From positions 1-51,763 of the forward strand of contig NZIZ01000001.1 of the NCBI GenBank assembly GCA_002691825.1: 51,763 nt of DNA, in the 5' to 3' direction. Positions 9,997 through 19,995 of this stretch are shown piece by piece. A program made the translations under genes and the position numbers. This DNA is from Porticoccaceae bacterium (GTDB lineage: Bacteria; Pseudomonadota; Gammaproteobacteria; Pseudomonadales; Porticoccaceae). Under the pieces are notes generated by a model. It did not search any database, was not told the origin of the DNA, and saw only the letters and a program-made list of their open reading frames with translations. Within the stretch, counting starts at the first letter, position 1; every line of letters starts with the position of its first letter.

Positions 9997-11039
9997 AAAA
10001 AAAAATAATACGCGTTTCAATCGTTTCGGGTATTTTATTCGGAATGGTGATTAGCTTCGTGGTCGTGAACTTTTATGCCGTCTTACATGAACCTATAGCG
10101 ATCGACCATTTGTCTAGAAGTAAGTCTTTAGAACCGTCACTATATCGGGCAGATAATCGTTATCCTTGGGCTATTAAGAAAGGAAGCTCTCTAGTCCGCG
10201 TTGCGGAAGACCTACATGTCGCGGGTATAATTTCGAATCCTAATTTTTTAATTCTTTACGCTCGGCTTTCTAATAAGCAAGTGGTGCAGGCTGGAGAGTA
10301 TTGGTTGCAACGTGGTGACAGCTCTATATCACTTTTAGAAAAGTTTAATCTAGGGAATGTGATAGTTCGACAAATCACGTTTATAGAGGGTTGGAATTTC
10401 TCTCAGTTGCGTGACTATTTGCACAGCCTTCCTCAGTTCTCTGATGAAAGATTTTTATCTGATTCTGAGATTCTTAAAGCTTCAAGAATTTCGATTAATC
10501 ATCCAGAGGGATGGTTTTTTCCAGATACCTATTGGTATTCAAGTACCGATAAAGCGATTGACATACTTTTAAGGGCGCATCAAAAAATGCGTGCCCAACT
10601 TACCGAACTTTGGCCTCTGAGAGCTTCTGCGTTGCCCTACAATGAACCTTATGAAGCTTTAATAATGGCGTCGATAGTAGAAAAAGAGACCGGCCTTGCA
10701 ACTGAGCGTGCACGCATTGCCGGAGTATTTGTCAGGCGATTACAGAGGAAAATGCGGCTTGAAACTGATCCAACCGTTATATACGGTTTGGGTGAGCGTT
10801 TTAATGGAAATCTCCGACGTTCTCATTTGCGAGAGGAAAATGATTACAACACATATAAGGTCAAAGGATTACCGCCCACGCCGATATCTATGCCTGGGAG
10901 GGCCTCCATTATAGCTGCTCTAAATCCCCTTTCTGGGGAAAGCTTATATTTTGTCGCCAAAGGTGACGGTAGTCATGTATTCTCTGCTACTTATATAGAG
11001 CACAAGAAAGCTGTGCGAAAATTCCAGCTAAACGAGTAA
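9984..11039 (+). CDS. mltG: Endolytic murein transglycosylase MltG
   Basis: EGWNFSQLRDYL, ASIVEKETGLATERARIAGVFVRRL, LPPTPISMPGRASI motifs. Confidence 0.96.
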   Translation: MLYMKKKIIRVSIVSGILFGMVISFVVVNFYAVLHEPIAIDHLSRSKSLEPSLYRADNRYPWAIKKGSSLVRVAEDLHVAGIISNPNFLILYARLSNKQVVQAGEYWLQRGDSSISLLEKFNLGNVIVRQITFIEGWNFSQLRDYLHSLPQFSDERFLSDSEILKASRISINHPEGWFFPDTYWYSSTDKAIDILLRAHQKMRAQLTELWPLRASALPYNEPYEALIMASIVEKETGLATERARIAGVFVRRLQRKMRLETDPTVIYGLGERFNGNLRRSHLREENDYNTYKVKGLPPTPISMPGRASIIAALNPLSGESLYFVAKGDGSHVFSATYIEHKKAVRKFQLNE

Positions 11040-11078
11040 TGGAGATATTAATATGCAGCGCTATAGCAAATTATATTT

Positions 11079-11738
11079 TTGAGAATTGAAGCAGATATGG
11101 ATCAGCAAGAGAAAACTGGGATGTTTATTACGCTGGAAGGCATTGAGGGAGTGGGTAAAACCACAAATATTCAATACATTAGCAAATGGCTAACAAAGAG
11201 GGATATAATTCATGTAACGACCCGCGAGCCAGGCGGAACTCCCCTCTCTGAAGATATTAGATCGCTTTTGTTGCGCTCGCAAGTAGAAGAGGTTATGCCA
11301 ATGACAGAGCTCTTCTTAGTTTTCGCAAGTCGAGCGCAGCATATTGAGAAACTCATAATACCCTCATTAGCCGACGGCACTTGGGTTTTGTGTGATCGAT
11401 TCACCGATGCAAGTTATGCATATCAAGGTGCAGGCAGAGGTATTTCGGAGGCAACAATCCAGAATTTAGAATCCGTTGTGCATCAAAAAATGCAACCTGA
11501 CCTCACTATCATTTTAGATCTTCCAGTAGCAGACGGTCTTTCACGTGCGAGAGAAAGGAGTAATCCAGATAGATTCGAACTGGAGGATTTAGATTTTTTT
11601 GAACGAGTTAGGAAAAACTATTTATTAAGAGCGAAACGGTTTTCTGGGCGGTGTCAGATAATTGATGCGTCACAACCACTAAAAGATGTTCAGGATCAAC
11701 TTAATAAAATTCTTTTAGAATTCACACATAAGCGGTGA
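11079..11738 (+). CDS. tmk: Thymidylate kinase
   Basis: FITLEGIEGVGKTTNI P-loop, TREPGGTPLSEDIR, DRFTDASYAYQG. Confidence 0.97.
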   Translation: MRIEADMDQQEKTGMFITLEGIEGVGKTTNIQYISKWLTKRDIIHVTTREPGGTPLSEDIRSLLLRSQVEEVMPMTELFLVFASRAQHIEKLIIPSLADGTWVLCDRFTDASYAYQGAGRGISEATIQNLESVVHQKMQPDLTIILDLPVADGLSRARERSNPDRFELEDLDFFERVRKNYLLRAKRFSGRCQIIDASQPLKDVQDQLNKILLEFTHKR

Positions 11739-11739
11739 T

Positions 11740-12714
11740 TTGATGAAGATGAGAGAGGCGCTGAGCTGGCAAAAAGAGAATTGGAGAGACGTTACACGCC
11801 AAATTAGTAATAATCGGATGCCACATGCAATTCTTCTTGTGGGCAGCTCGGGCTTAGGCAAGCAATATTTTGCAAAATTATTGGCAAGGTACCTTTTATG
11901 CCGCAAACGGGTTGGGATCATTCCGTGTGATACGTGTAAAGGATGCGATTTGACGAGAGCTGGTAATCATCCAGATTTGATAGTTGTTGAACCGGAGAAA
12001 ACTGGCAAATCCATCGGTATTGAAGATGTTCGGAAACTGTCTGATCGTCTTAACAAAACCGCTCAACAGGGAGGTTGGAAAATAGCGTTAATAAATCCAG
12101 CTGATAGTCTGACGCTTCATGCAAGTAATGCCCTATTGAAGACTCTTGAAGAGCCAACCCGTAACACTACAATACTTATGACATCTCAATTTGTATGGCG
12201 CCTGCCCATTACGGTAAGAAGCCGGTGTCATCGTGTTGTATTTAACACTCCGCCAAAAAGTTTATCTTTAAAATGGATTGAACAGTTCGCTGAAAGTCCA
12301 TCTGTAGCTCAAGAGGCGTTGACTTTAGCGGATGGCAGACCATTTTTGGCGAAACATATCTTGGGTACTCAAATATATAAGTATAGATCAGAATTCGAGA
12401 AATGGATTGCGAAAGTAAGCCGCTTTGAAGCCTCGCCGCTAGATGCTGCACGTTTTTGTCAAAGGAGGGATCATGTGCAGCTTGTTGAATGGTTCCTAAC
12501 TTATTTGGCGAAAAGGGTGCAACAGGATCTTGCTAAAAAGTGTGTGCCCCCAGTATTTAATTTTTATGACAAACTATTTCGGGCTCGTGGCTGGTTCCTA
12601 TCTAAGGCCAACCCAAATCCTCAGCTGATATGGGAGGAAATATTTCTTGATTTTAGAACGTTATGCCTAAAGATGGGTAAGGATCTAGACTGGAGTAATA
12701 ATCAAACAGAGTAA
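11740..12714 (+). CDS. holB: DNA polymerase III delta' subunit
   Basis: MPHAILLVGSSGLGKQYF, CDTCKGCDLTRAGNHPDL zinc motif, SNALLKTLEEP. Confidence 0.94.
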   Translation: MMKMREALSWQKENWRDVTRQISNNRMPHAILLVGSSGLGKQYFAKLLARYLLCRKRVGIIPCDTCKGCDLTRAGNHPDLIVVEPEKTGKSIGIEDVRKLSDRLNKTAQQGGWKIALINPADSLTLHASNALLKTLEEPTRNTTILMTSQFVWRLPITVRSRCHRVVFNTPPKSLSLKWIEQFAESPSVAQEALTLADGRPFLAKHILGTQIYKYRSEFEKWIAKVSRFEASPLDAARFCQRRDHVQLVEWFLTYLAKRVQQDLAKKCVPPVFNFYDKLFRARGWFLSKANPNPQLIWEEIFLDFRTLCLKMGKDLDWSNNQTE

Positions 12715-12737
12715 AGTCAGTATGTGCGCATCCGGAG

Positions 12738-13397
12738 GTGTTAATGACCAAAGAAAAAAATTTTGAGTCATCTTTTATCATAAGATCTTTTCCAGTAGGA
12801 CCCTTTCAGTGTAACTGCTCAATTATCGGAGACTCAACGACCAAAAAGGCTCTGGTCATTGATCCGGGCGGGGATCCAGAGCTAATCCTAGCGACACTAA
12901 TTGAATTACAATTGTCAGTGGTTGCGATAATACACACACATGCCCATCTTGATCACATTTTAGCTGCAGGTGACCTTAAGAGAGCGACTGGAGCGTCTAT
13001 TTATCTGCATCGTAACGATAAATTCTTATGGGATATGCTAGAGCAGCAATGTTTAATGATGGCAGTGGCTTATAAACCTATACCTGAACCGGATTATTTT
13101 TTAAGTGATGATGATGATCTATCCTGCTGTGGAGGAATTGCCATACATACCCCCGGGCATAGTCCGGGATCAATGAGTTTTTGGTTCGAGCAACATCAAA
13201 CCTTGATTGCAGGGGACACTCTGTTCAAAGGAAGCATAGGGAGAACTGACCTCCCTGGAGGTGACATCAGCATGATTACAAAGTCAATCAAAGAGCGTAT
13301 CTATAGTCTTGACGATTCCGCCTTAGTTATCACGGGTCATGGACCAAGTACACGGATCGGTATAGAGAAGAATTATAACAATTTTGTAAGAATATAA
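12738..13397 (+). CDS. MBL-fold hydrolase, glyoxalase II-like
   Basis: HTHAHLDHILAAG, HTPGHSPGSMSFW, AGDTLFKGSIGRTDLPGG. Confidence 0.93.
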   Translation: MLMTKEKNFESSFIIRSFPVGPFQCNCSIIGDSTTKKALVIDPGGDPELILATLIELQLSVVAIIHTHAHLDHILAAGDLKRATGASIYLHRNDKFLWDMLEQQCLMMAVAYKPIPEPDYFLSDDDDLSCCGGIAIHTPGHSPGSMSFWFEQHQTLIAGDTLFKGSIGRTDLPGGDISMITKSIKERIYSLDDSALVITGHGPSTRIGIEKNYNNFVRI

Positions 13398-13411
13398 ATT
13401 TTCATCGAGGC

Positions 13412-14062
13412 TTGGGGTTAAAAATGCAAGAAAAAATAATGATTATGTTGACTATGCAGGAGGCTATGAACAACAAAGTACATTCAAATTGGCGAGACAA
13501 AAATTTTGCATGGTATCGAGCAATATGGATAGAGTGTGCTGAATTATTAGATCACCATGGTTGGAAGTGGTGGAAAAAGCAAGAGCTCAATCGCGGTCAA
13601 ATGTTACTCGAATTGATTGATATCTGGCACTTCGGTCTCAGTCTACTCCTTGCAAGAAACGCTAAGATTGAATCGATATCAGCTACTTTAGAGCAGGAAC
13701 TATCTAATGTTTCAAATAGTGACAATTTTGGAGTAGACCTCGAGATTTTCGTTAGCTATACGCTGGAAACGAAAGACTTTGATGTTGCAAAATTCGCTTG
13801 CTTGATGCGCGGAATTGATATGAGTTTTGAAGAGCTTTATGTGGGTTACGTCGGAAAAAATGTTCTTAATTTTTTTCGCCAAGATCATGGTTATAAAGAT
13901 GGCTCTTACAGAAAAGAGTGGGGAGACCTCGAAGATAATGAGCATCTCATCAGAATTGTTAAAGAGTTGGACGTAAATTCACTCACGTTTAACGAAGATT
14001 TATACCATCGTCTTGAAATAACATATATGGACAATTTGGGATTCGAAAAAAGTCATCCGTAA
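13412..14062 (+). CDS. Dimeric (all-alpha) dUTP diphosphatase
   Basis: ExxEL-type helices, IWIECAELLDHHGWKWWKK, LIDIWHFGLSL, YVGKNVLNFFRQDHGYKDGSYRK typical of dimeric dUTPases. Confidence 0.88.
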   Translation: MGLKMQEKIMIMLTMQEAMNNKVHSNWRDKNFAWYRAIWIECAELLDHHGWKWWKKQELNRGQMLLELIDIWHFGLSLLLARNAKIESISATLEQELSNVSNSDNFGVDLEIFVSYTLETKDFDVAKFACLMRGIDMSFEELYVGYVGKNVLNFFRQDHGYKDGSYRKEWGDLEDNEHLIRIVKELDVNSLTFNEDLYHRLEITYMDNLGFEKSHP

Positions 14063-14169
14063 CATTTAATTTCTAATTTGTAATATTCAATAGATTTCTC
14101 TCATTGGCTGGGCAAAATGCGCAATCAATCATATACTAAGGCCTCAAGAGTTTAAGGGGGATTGTTAAA

Positions 14170-15150
14170 TTGAAAGAACCTGTATGTGTCACAGTCACAG
14201 GCGCCGCCGGCCAAATAAGTTATTCGTTAATTTTTCGCATTGCGTCTGGCGAGATGCTGGGGTTGGACCAGCCTATTGTGCTCAAACTTTTAGAGGTAAC
14301 ACCAGCGCTTGGAGCATTGCAAGGGGTAACGATGGAATTGGAGGACTCTGCCTTCCCTCTCTTAAGGGAAATTATATACACGGATGATGCTGAAATTGGG
14401 TTTAAGGATAGCGATTTCGCACTATTAGTTGGTGCTCGGCCCCGTGGTAAAGGAATGGAGCGAAAAGATCTTCTGGAGGCGAATGCTAATATATTTTCTC
14501 TGCAGGGCAAGACAATAAATGAAGTAGCATCAAGAGAAATTAAAATTTTGGTGGTGGGTAATCCTGCTAATACCAATGCCTTAATCCTCGCGAAAAATGC
14601 TCCAGATATCGATTCTAAGCAAATTACTGCAATGACGCGTTTGGACCACAATAGAAGTTTGACTCAATTAGCACAAAAGCTTGACAGCCCCATAACCAAG
14701 ATAAGGCATGCTGCTATATGGGGCAACCATTCGTCCACTCAATATCCTGATTTACACCACTGTTCAGTTAACGGCATCCCAGCCCTATCTCTCATTGATT
14801 TTGAATGGTATGAAAATCATATGATTCCTTCAGTACAACAGAGGGGTGCAGCTATTATAAAGGCTCGTGGATCCTCGAGTGCCGCGTCTGCTGCTAATGC
14901 AGCGATAATGCACATGCGAGACTGGGTGCACGGCTCTCAAGATAACGACTGGGTTAGCATGGGTGTCGTCAGTGATGGCAGTTATGAGATTGAACATGGG
15001 CTGGTGTACTCATTTCCTTGTATTTGTAAGCATGGAGAATGGAATATTGTTAAAAACTTAGAAATAAATGTCTTTTCGAGGCAGAAAATGACTGCGTCTA
15101 AATTGGAGTTAATTGAGGAGCGTGATGCTGTTGCACATTTATTTACATAA
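14170..15150 (+). CDS. mdh: Malate dehydrogenase (cytosolic-type)
   Basis: [47 protein letters not shown] start with AAGGGGG upstream. Confidence 0.96.
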   Translation: MKEPVCVTVTGAAGQISYSLIFRIASGEMLGLDQPIVLKLLEVTPALGALQGVTMELEDSAFPLLREIIYTDDAEIGFKDSDFALLVGARPRGKGMERKDLLEANANIFSLQGKTINEVASREIKILVVGNPANTNALILAKNAPDIDSKQITAMTRLDHNRSLTQLAQKLDSPITKIRHAAIWGNHSSTQYPDLHHCSVNGIPALSLIDFEWYENHMIPSVQQRGAAIIKARGSSSAASAANAAIMHMRDWVHGSQDNDWVSMGVVSDGSYEIEHGLVYSFPCICKHGEWNIVKNLEINVFSRQKMTASKLELIEERDAVAHLFT

Positions 15151-15230
15151 TCTTGTACACTTTGAGACGTAGGAATTACGTTAAACTTATCTAGATACAC
15201 GTTATACAAAAAGCACGAGGTAAATAAAAA

Positions 15231-15698
15231 ATGCTCCCATCGATCGGTTCTATTGCGCCAAATTTCTCTCTTTTGAATCAGAATTCTGAATTGATTTCTT
15301 TGGATAGTTTTCGTGGTAAAAATTCAGTTCTCCTTTACTTTTATCCACGAGCCATGACGCCAGGTTGCACTACGCAGGCCTGTGGAATAAGAGATTCTAT
15401 TGATCAATTTGATCAAGTTGGCGCCAAGGTTTTGGCTGTTAGTCCAGACACCCCTGAAAAGTTGAAAAAGTTCGTTGAAAAGGAGGCGTTAAACTTTACG
15501 TTACTCTCTGATGTTGATCATGCTGTGGCGGACAGCTTCGGCGCGTGGGGGTTGAAGAAATTTATGGGTAAGGAGTACATGGGTATATTGAGATATACTT
15601 ACATAATCGATATAAATGGTAAAATTACGCATATTATTAAAAATGTAAAAACAAAGACACACCATCAGGATAGCTTACAGTTGATTTCGGATGATTAA
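15231..15698 (+). CDS. bcp: Peroxiredoxin, Bcp/PrxQ type
   Basis: FYPRAMTPGCTTQACGIRD active site. Confidence 0.92.
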   Translation: MLPSIGSIAPNFSLLNQNSELISLDSFRGKNSVLLYFYPRAMTPGCTTQACGIRDSIDQFDQVGAKVLAVSPDTPEKLKKFVEKEALNFTLLSDVDHAVADSFGAWGLKKFMGKEYMGILRYTYIIDINGKITHIIKNVKTKTHHQDSLQLISDD

Positions 15699-15766
15699 AT
15701 TATCCTGTCAGAAATCTGATTTCAGAGTTTTTATCACCGTAACGGGTTATTTTTTGGGAGAGTTTT

Positions 15767-16096
15767 ATGTTGTTTGTTGAAAATGTTCAGGCGCAGGCTT
15801 CCGGTGCTGCAGGAGAGCCTAACTTAATGTTCCAACTTCTATTATTCGCGGGCTTATTCGGGCTGATGTACTTCATGATAATACGGCCGCAAAGAAAACG
15901 TCAGAAGGCTCATAATGATCTACTCTTAAGACTCGCGAAGGGTGATGAGGTACTGATGACGAGTGGATTGTTAGGAAAAATTATAAAGCTCGATGGTGAC
16001 TATGTCGTTCTAGATGTCGCCGAAAGTTTGCAGCTAAAATTTCAAAAATCTGCGGTGCATGCGGTACTTCCAAAGGGTACTTTCAAGGCAATTTAA
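15767..16096 (+). CDS. yajC: Preprotein translocase subunit YajC
   Basis: YFMIIRPQRKRQKAHNDLLLRLAKGDEVLMTSGLLGKI. Confidence 0.95.
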   Translation: MLFVENVQAQASGAAGEPNLMFQLLLFAGLFGLMYFMIIRPQRKRQKAHNDLLLRLAKGDEVLMTSGLLGKIIKLDGDYVVLDVAESLQLKFQKSAVHAVLPKGTFKAI

Positions 16097-16198
16097 TTAA
16101 GTCCTCGCTTCAGCACCTGATTTAGACGCTATGGCAAGCAGTAGTATAAATTTAGTTACCTTTTAGTCGATAAGTTGACCAAAATAGGCCAATCTGTT

Positions 16199-17548
16199 AT
16201 GGAAGATGTGTTAGATAGTCTAAACGCGATTATTTGGGGTCCATTAATGCTGGGACTCATTTTAGGCACTGGATTGTACCTAACTATTGGCCTGAGAGGG
16301 GTTTCGCTCTCTCGCATTCCACATGCCTTTGCATTATTAGTTCGCGGCAGAGATGGAGACGGAGACGGAGAGATTAGTCCGTTTAATGCTCTCATGACAG
16401 CATTATCTTCAACTATTGGTACGGGAAATATTGCCGGGGTGGCGACCGCCGTCGGGATAGGGGGTCCCGGGGCCTTATTTTGGATGTGGTGCGCTGCTGT
16501 CCTTGGGATTGCAACGAAATATGCAGAAGCAGTCTTAGCTGTAAGGTATCGAGAGACTAATTCAACCGGAAAAAAGGTCGGCGGTCCGATGTATTACATA
16601 AAAAATGGATTAGGCAAAAAATGGCAATTTTTAGGTTTTTTATTCGCTTTTTTTGGCGCTTTGGCAGGCTTTGGTTTGGCCAACACGGTGCAATCAAACA
16701 CTGTTTCGCAAGCGTTAATGTCGACTTACTCGATACCAACCATTGTAAGTGGAGTGATGATGTCATTTTTGGTAGGTTTGGTTTTATTGGGGGGGTTGAA
16801 AAGAATAGCCGATGTCGCTGGAAGATTGGTACCATTCATGGCGGCGCTGTATTTAGGATGTACGATGTTTATTCTGTTGGTAAATTTCTCTGGAATTCCA
16901 AATGCTTTTTTACTCATAATTGATAGTGCTTTTAATGGAGCAGCCGCAGGTGGAGGTTTTGCTGGATCAACACTTGTAGTGGCTCTGAGAATGGGTGTTG
17001 CACGAGGTATATTCTCTAATGAGGCTGGCCTTGGTTCTGCCCCAATCGCACACGCGGCAGCGGAGACAAATAATCCTGTGAAACAGGGTAACATCGCAAT
17101 GCTTGGTACATTTATCGATACCTTGATCGTATGCACTATGACAGGACTAGTTCTTGTAGTAAGTGGAGTTTGGGATGGAGAGGCTACGGGAGCGGCCATG
17201 ACGTTAATGGCTTTTAGTGCAAATTTACCTTACGGTGAGTCTCTACTGACGGTTTGTATAGTGCTCTTTGCATTCACTTCTATGCTCGGATGGAGTTATT
17301 ATGGTGAGCGGTGCGCGGAATTCCTTATGGGCCCCAAGATAATCGTTCCCTTTCGTGTTATGTGGGTCATAGGTGTATTTTTTGGCACTCAATTAAGTCT
17401 CAGTTTAGTTTGGAAAATTTCTGATATGCTGAACGGATTGATGGCATTCCCAAATCTAATCGCACTAATCTTGCTCTCCCCAGTAGTATTTAAGTTAACC
17501 AGTGACTACAGAAGCGAAGAGGAAGAGAATAGCGGTGAGAGAGCCTAA
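16199..17548 (+). CDS. AGCS-family sodium:alanine/amino-acid symporter
   Basis: Multi-TM protein; PFNALMTALSSTIGTGNIAGVATAVGIGGPGALFWMW, FSNEAGLGSAPIAHAAAE. Track ORF begins with TTG at 16175. Confidence 0.95.
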   Translation: MEDVLDSLNAIIWGPLMLGLILGTGLYLTIGLRGVSLSRIPHAFALLVRGRDGDGDGEISPFNALMTALSSTIGTGNIAGVATAVGIGGPGALFWMWCAAVLGIATKYAEAVLAVRYRETNSTGKKVGGPMYYIKNGLGKKWQFLGFLFAFFGALAGFGLANTVQSNTVSQALMSTYSIPTIVSGVMMSFLVGLVLLGGLKRIADVAGRLVPFMAALYLGCTMFILLVNFSGIPNAFLLIIDSAFNGAAAGGGFAGSTLVVALRMGVARGIFSNEAGLGSAPIAHAAAETNNPVKQGNIAMLGTFIDTLIVCTMTGLVLVVSGVWDGEATGAAMTLMAFSANLPYGESLLTVCIVLFAFTSMLGWSYYGERCAEFLMGPKIIVPFRVMWVIGVFFGTQLSLSLVWKISDMLNGLMAFPNLIALILLSPVVFKLTSDYRSEEEENSGERA

Positions 17549-17576
17549 AACGTTCGCATGAGGATAACGTTTATAC

Positions 17577-18473
17577 ATGCCCGAAGATTCTAATCTTGTT
17601 ATAGCAATATCTTCTTCGGCCTTGTTCGACATGCAAGACAGCCATGAAATATTTAAAACGGAGGGCGTCGATGCTTTTGCGGAATACCAACGACGCAATG
17701 AGCAAGTAATTTTACCTCCTGGCGATGCATTCCCATTGGTAAACAAGTTGTTGCGTCTCAATGAAAGATTAGCCGGCAAACCTCGGGTAGAGGTCATTCT
17801 TCTTTCGCGTAATTCTGCTGATACGGGACTGCGAGTCTTTAACTCCATATCCCATTACGGATTGAATATATCCAGAGCAGCCTTTTCAGGAGGTAATTCC
17901 CCCTATAGGTACGTGACGGCTTTCGCTTGTCACCTTTTTTTGTCAACAAATACTGAGGATGTAAGAAATGCACTAAATAATGGCGTTGCGGCCGCGACGC
18001 TCTTACCATCGAAAAAATCATGTAATGAGTCGGATCAAATTCGCTTTGCGTTTGATGGAGATGCGGTACTTTTTTCGGACGCTTCAGAGAGAATATTTAA
18101 AGAACAAGGCCTTCAAGCTTTTACTGAGAATGAGTTACGAGCCGCTCATCTACCGCTGGATCCTGGACCATTCAAGAGCTTTTTAGAGGCGCTACATCGT
18201 CTACAATCTCAATTTAAATCTGAAGATTGTCCGATTCGTACAGCACTTGTTACAGCGCGATCTGCACCATCGCATGAGCGGGTTATAATAACGCTGCGTA
18301 GGTGGAATATAAGGATCGACGAAAGCTTATTTTTAGGTGGTTTAGATAAAATTAATTTTTTAAGGTCGTTCGGTGCGGATGTATTTTTTGATGATCAAAA
18401 AATAAACTGTGTCCCAGCAAGTAGGTATTTATCTGCAGCTCACGTGCCTCACGGAGTGGCGAATGAAAATTAA
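17577..18473 (+). CDS. Cytosolic 5'-nucleotidase family protein
   Basis: AISSSALFDM, VILLSRNSADTGLRVFNSI, RAAFSGGNSPYRY, FDGDAVLFSDASE, FFDDQ motifs. Confidence 0.87.
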   Translation: MPEDSNLVIAISSSALFDMQDSHEIFKTEGVDAFAEYQRRNEQVILPPGDAFPLVNKLLRLNERLAGKPRVEVILLSRNSADTGLRVFNSISHYGLNISRAAFSGGNSPYRYVTAFACHLFLSTNTEDVRNALNNGVAAATLLPSKKSCNESDQIRFAFDGDAVLFSDASERIFKEQGLQAFTENELRAAHLPLDPGPFKSFLEALHRLQSQFKSEDCPIRTALVTARSAPSHERVIITLRRWNIRIDESLFLGGLDKINFLRSFGADVFFDDQKINCVPASRYLSAAHVPHGVANEN

Positions 18474-18650
18474 TTACTGTCTTCCTTCGGTTACTCAAAG
18501 TAGTAGCTATCGATACTGCTAGAAGATGAACAAACTAGACTTGTATTTAGACACGTAGTTTTACTCTGTAAAACCATAGCTATAACTACTATTTGCGCAT
18601 CAAGAAGAAAATAAGTAGAGTCTTTAACTGCCATGGTGGAGGTTGTTTTA

Positions 18651-19268
18651 GTGGAGATTGCGTGTTTAGACTTGGAGGGGGTGCTGATCCCAGAGATTTG
18701 GGTCGCTTTTGCAAATAAAACAGGTATAGAAGGGTTCGCCAAAACTACAAGAGATGTGCAGGATTATGATGCTCTTATGAGATATCGTTTAAATTTGTTG
18801 AGTGAACATAATCTAACCTTATCTGAGATAAAAGAGGTGATTGAGACACTAAAACCACTAGAGGGCGCAATTGAGTTCACTGATTGGTTGCGTGAGCGAT
18901 TTCAAGTTGTAATATTATCGGATACTTTTTATGAGTTTGCGCAGCCTCTGATGAAAAAGCTTGGATACCCAACTTTGCTTTGTCATACACTAATTCTGGA
19001 CAAGTTTGGTATGATCTCGGATTACAAGCTGCGGCAAGCAAATCACAAGCGTCAGGCTATACTGAGTCTTAAGAGCTTGTATTTCCGAACGATTGCGGCT
19101 GGCGATTCATATAACGATATATCCATGTTACATGAGGCAGATTCCGGCGTTTTGTTTAATGCCCCCGATAACGTAAAGAAAGAGTTTCCACAATTTCAAA
19201 CAGCCCGAACATATTCAGAGCTTAAAAAAGAGTTCCTTAACGCAAGCAGCCGATCACTACGGATTTGA
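18651..19268 (+). CDS. thrH: ThrH phosphoserine phosphatase / homoserine phosphotransferase
   Basis: MEIACLDLEGVLIPEIWVAFANKTGIEGFAKTTRD, LKPLEGAIEF, VVILSDTFYEFAQPLM, AAGDSYNDISML. GTG at 18651 with GGAGG upstream is preferred over ATG 18633. Confidence 0.96.
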   Translation: MEIACLDLEGVLIPEIWVAFANKTGIEGFAKTTRDVQDYDALMRYRLNLLSEHNLTLSEIKEVIETLKPLEGAIEFTDWLRERFQVVILSDTFYEFAQPLMKKLGYPTLLCHTLILDKFGMISDYKLRQANHKRQAILSLKSLYFRTIAAGDSYNDISMLHEADSGVLFNAPDNVKKEFPQFQTARTYSELKKEFLNASSRSLRI

Positions 19269-19308
19269 CCTCGGTTAGTGATGGTCGAAAGAGAGGATAA
19301 AATATCCT

Positions 19309-19995
19309 TTGAAAAAAGCATGCAACAATAGCACGCATCAGATTCGATATAAGAAGAAGCTTTTCAAGGCGAGAGAAAATAAGATTCTTGATGTTACCAA
19401 AGCCCTTCTTTTGAGCAGTGACAACGGGAGTGTAACCGTTTCCAAGATTGCCGACATCTCAAAAATTGGTAAGGGGACAATATATAAGCATTTTTTGACA
19501 AAAAATCAAATTCTGGTTCAAATAATTCTTGATCATGAAAAACAACTAGGTAAAAGGCTCAGTATGGGTATAAAAAGCTCCGAGGAGGGTCAAATATCTG
19601 CTGCCTGTAAATCCTATTTTGAATATCGTCTTGCAGAACCTGAGCTAGACAGCTTAGTGCAGAAACTAGAAAAAGAGCTTATCGACACAAATGATCTTGC
19701 ACCCCAGTTTGAAGAATTACACAGAATCCGCAGGGAAAACCAAATTACCCTTAATAGAATTTTTAAAAAAAAACAGACTGAAGTGAATGGCGATGAAGAA
19801 GAATGTTCTGACTTTCATTATTTTGCATGTTGGGCTCTTGCACAAGGAGCAGTCGAGCTTTATTTAAACAAAGCGCACCATCAGGTTGATATGGGTCAGT
19901 TAATGACTTTTATTATAGAAATTGGTTCAACGATTGGCATCAACAATAAATTTATAGGAGCATTACAAGATCAGCAAAAAAAGTACGATTCTTGA
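19309..19995 (+). CDS. TetR/AcrR-family transcriptional regulator
   Basis: N-terminal HTH: ILDVTKALLLSSDNGSVTVSKIADISKIGKGTIYKHFLTKNQIL. TTG start. Confidence 0.88.
   Translation: MKKACNNSTHQIRYKKKLFKARENKILDVTKALLLSSDNGSVTVSKIADISKIGKGTIYKHFLTKNQILVQIILDHEKQLGKRLSMGIKSSEEGQISAACKSYFEYRLAEPELDSLVQKLEKELIDTNDLAPQFEELHRIRRENQITLNRIFKKKQTEVNGDEEECSDFHYFACWALAQGAVELYLNKAHHQVDMGQLMTFIIEIGSTIGINNKFIGALQDQQKKYDS

Noticed and set aside
14220-14651. 143-aa minus ORF inside mdh
   Set aside because: Antisense shadow of conserved mdh codons; no independent support.
16726-17199. 157-aa minus ORF inside the AGCS symporter gene
   Set aside because: Antisense to a clear membrane-transporter CDS.
19977-19983. 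A AAA AAG heptamer at the end of tetR as a dnaX-like -1 frameshift site leading into DUF1285
   Set aside because: In phase for -1 slippage, but -1 leads to a frame that stops near 20056; DUF1285 is in the +1 frame.
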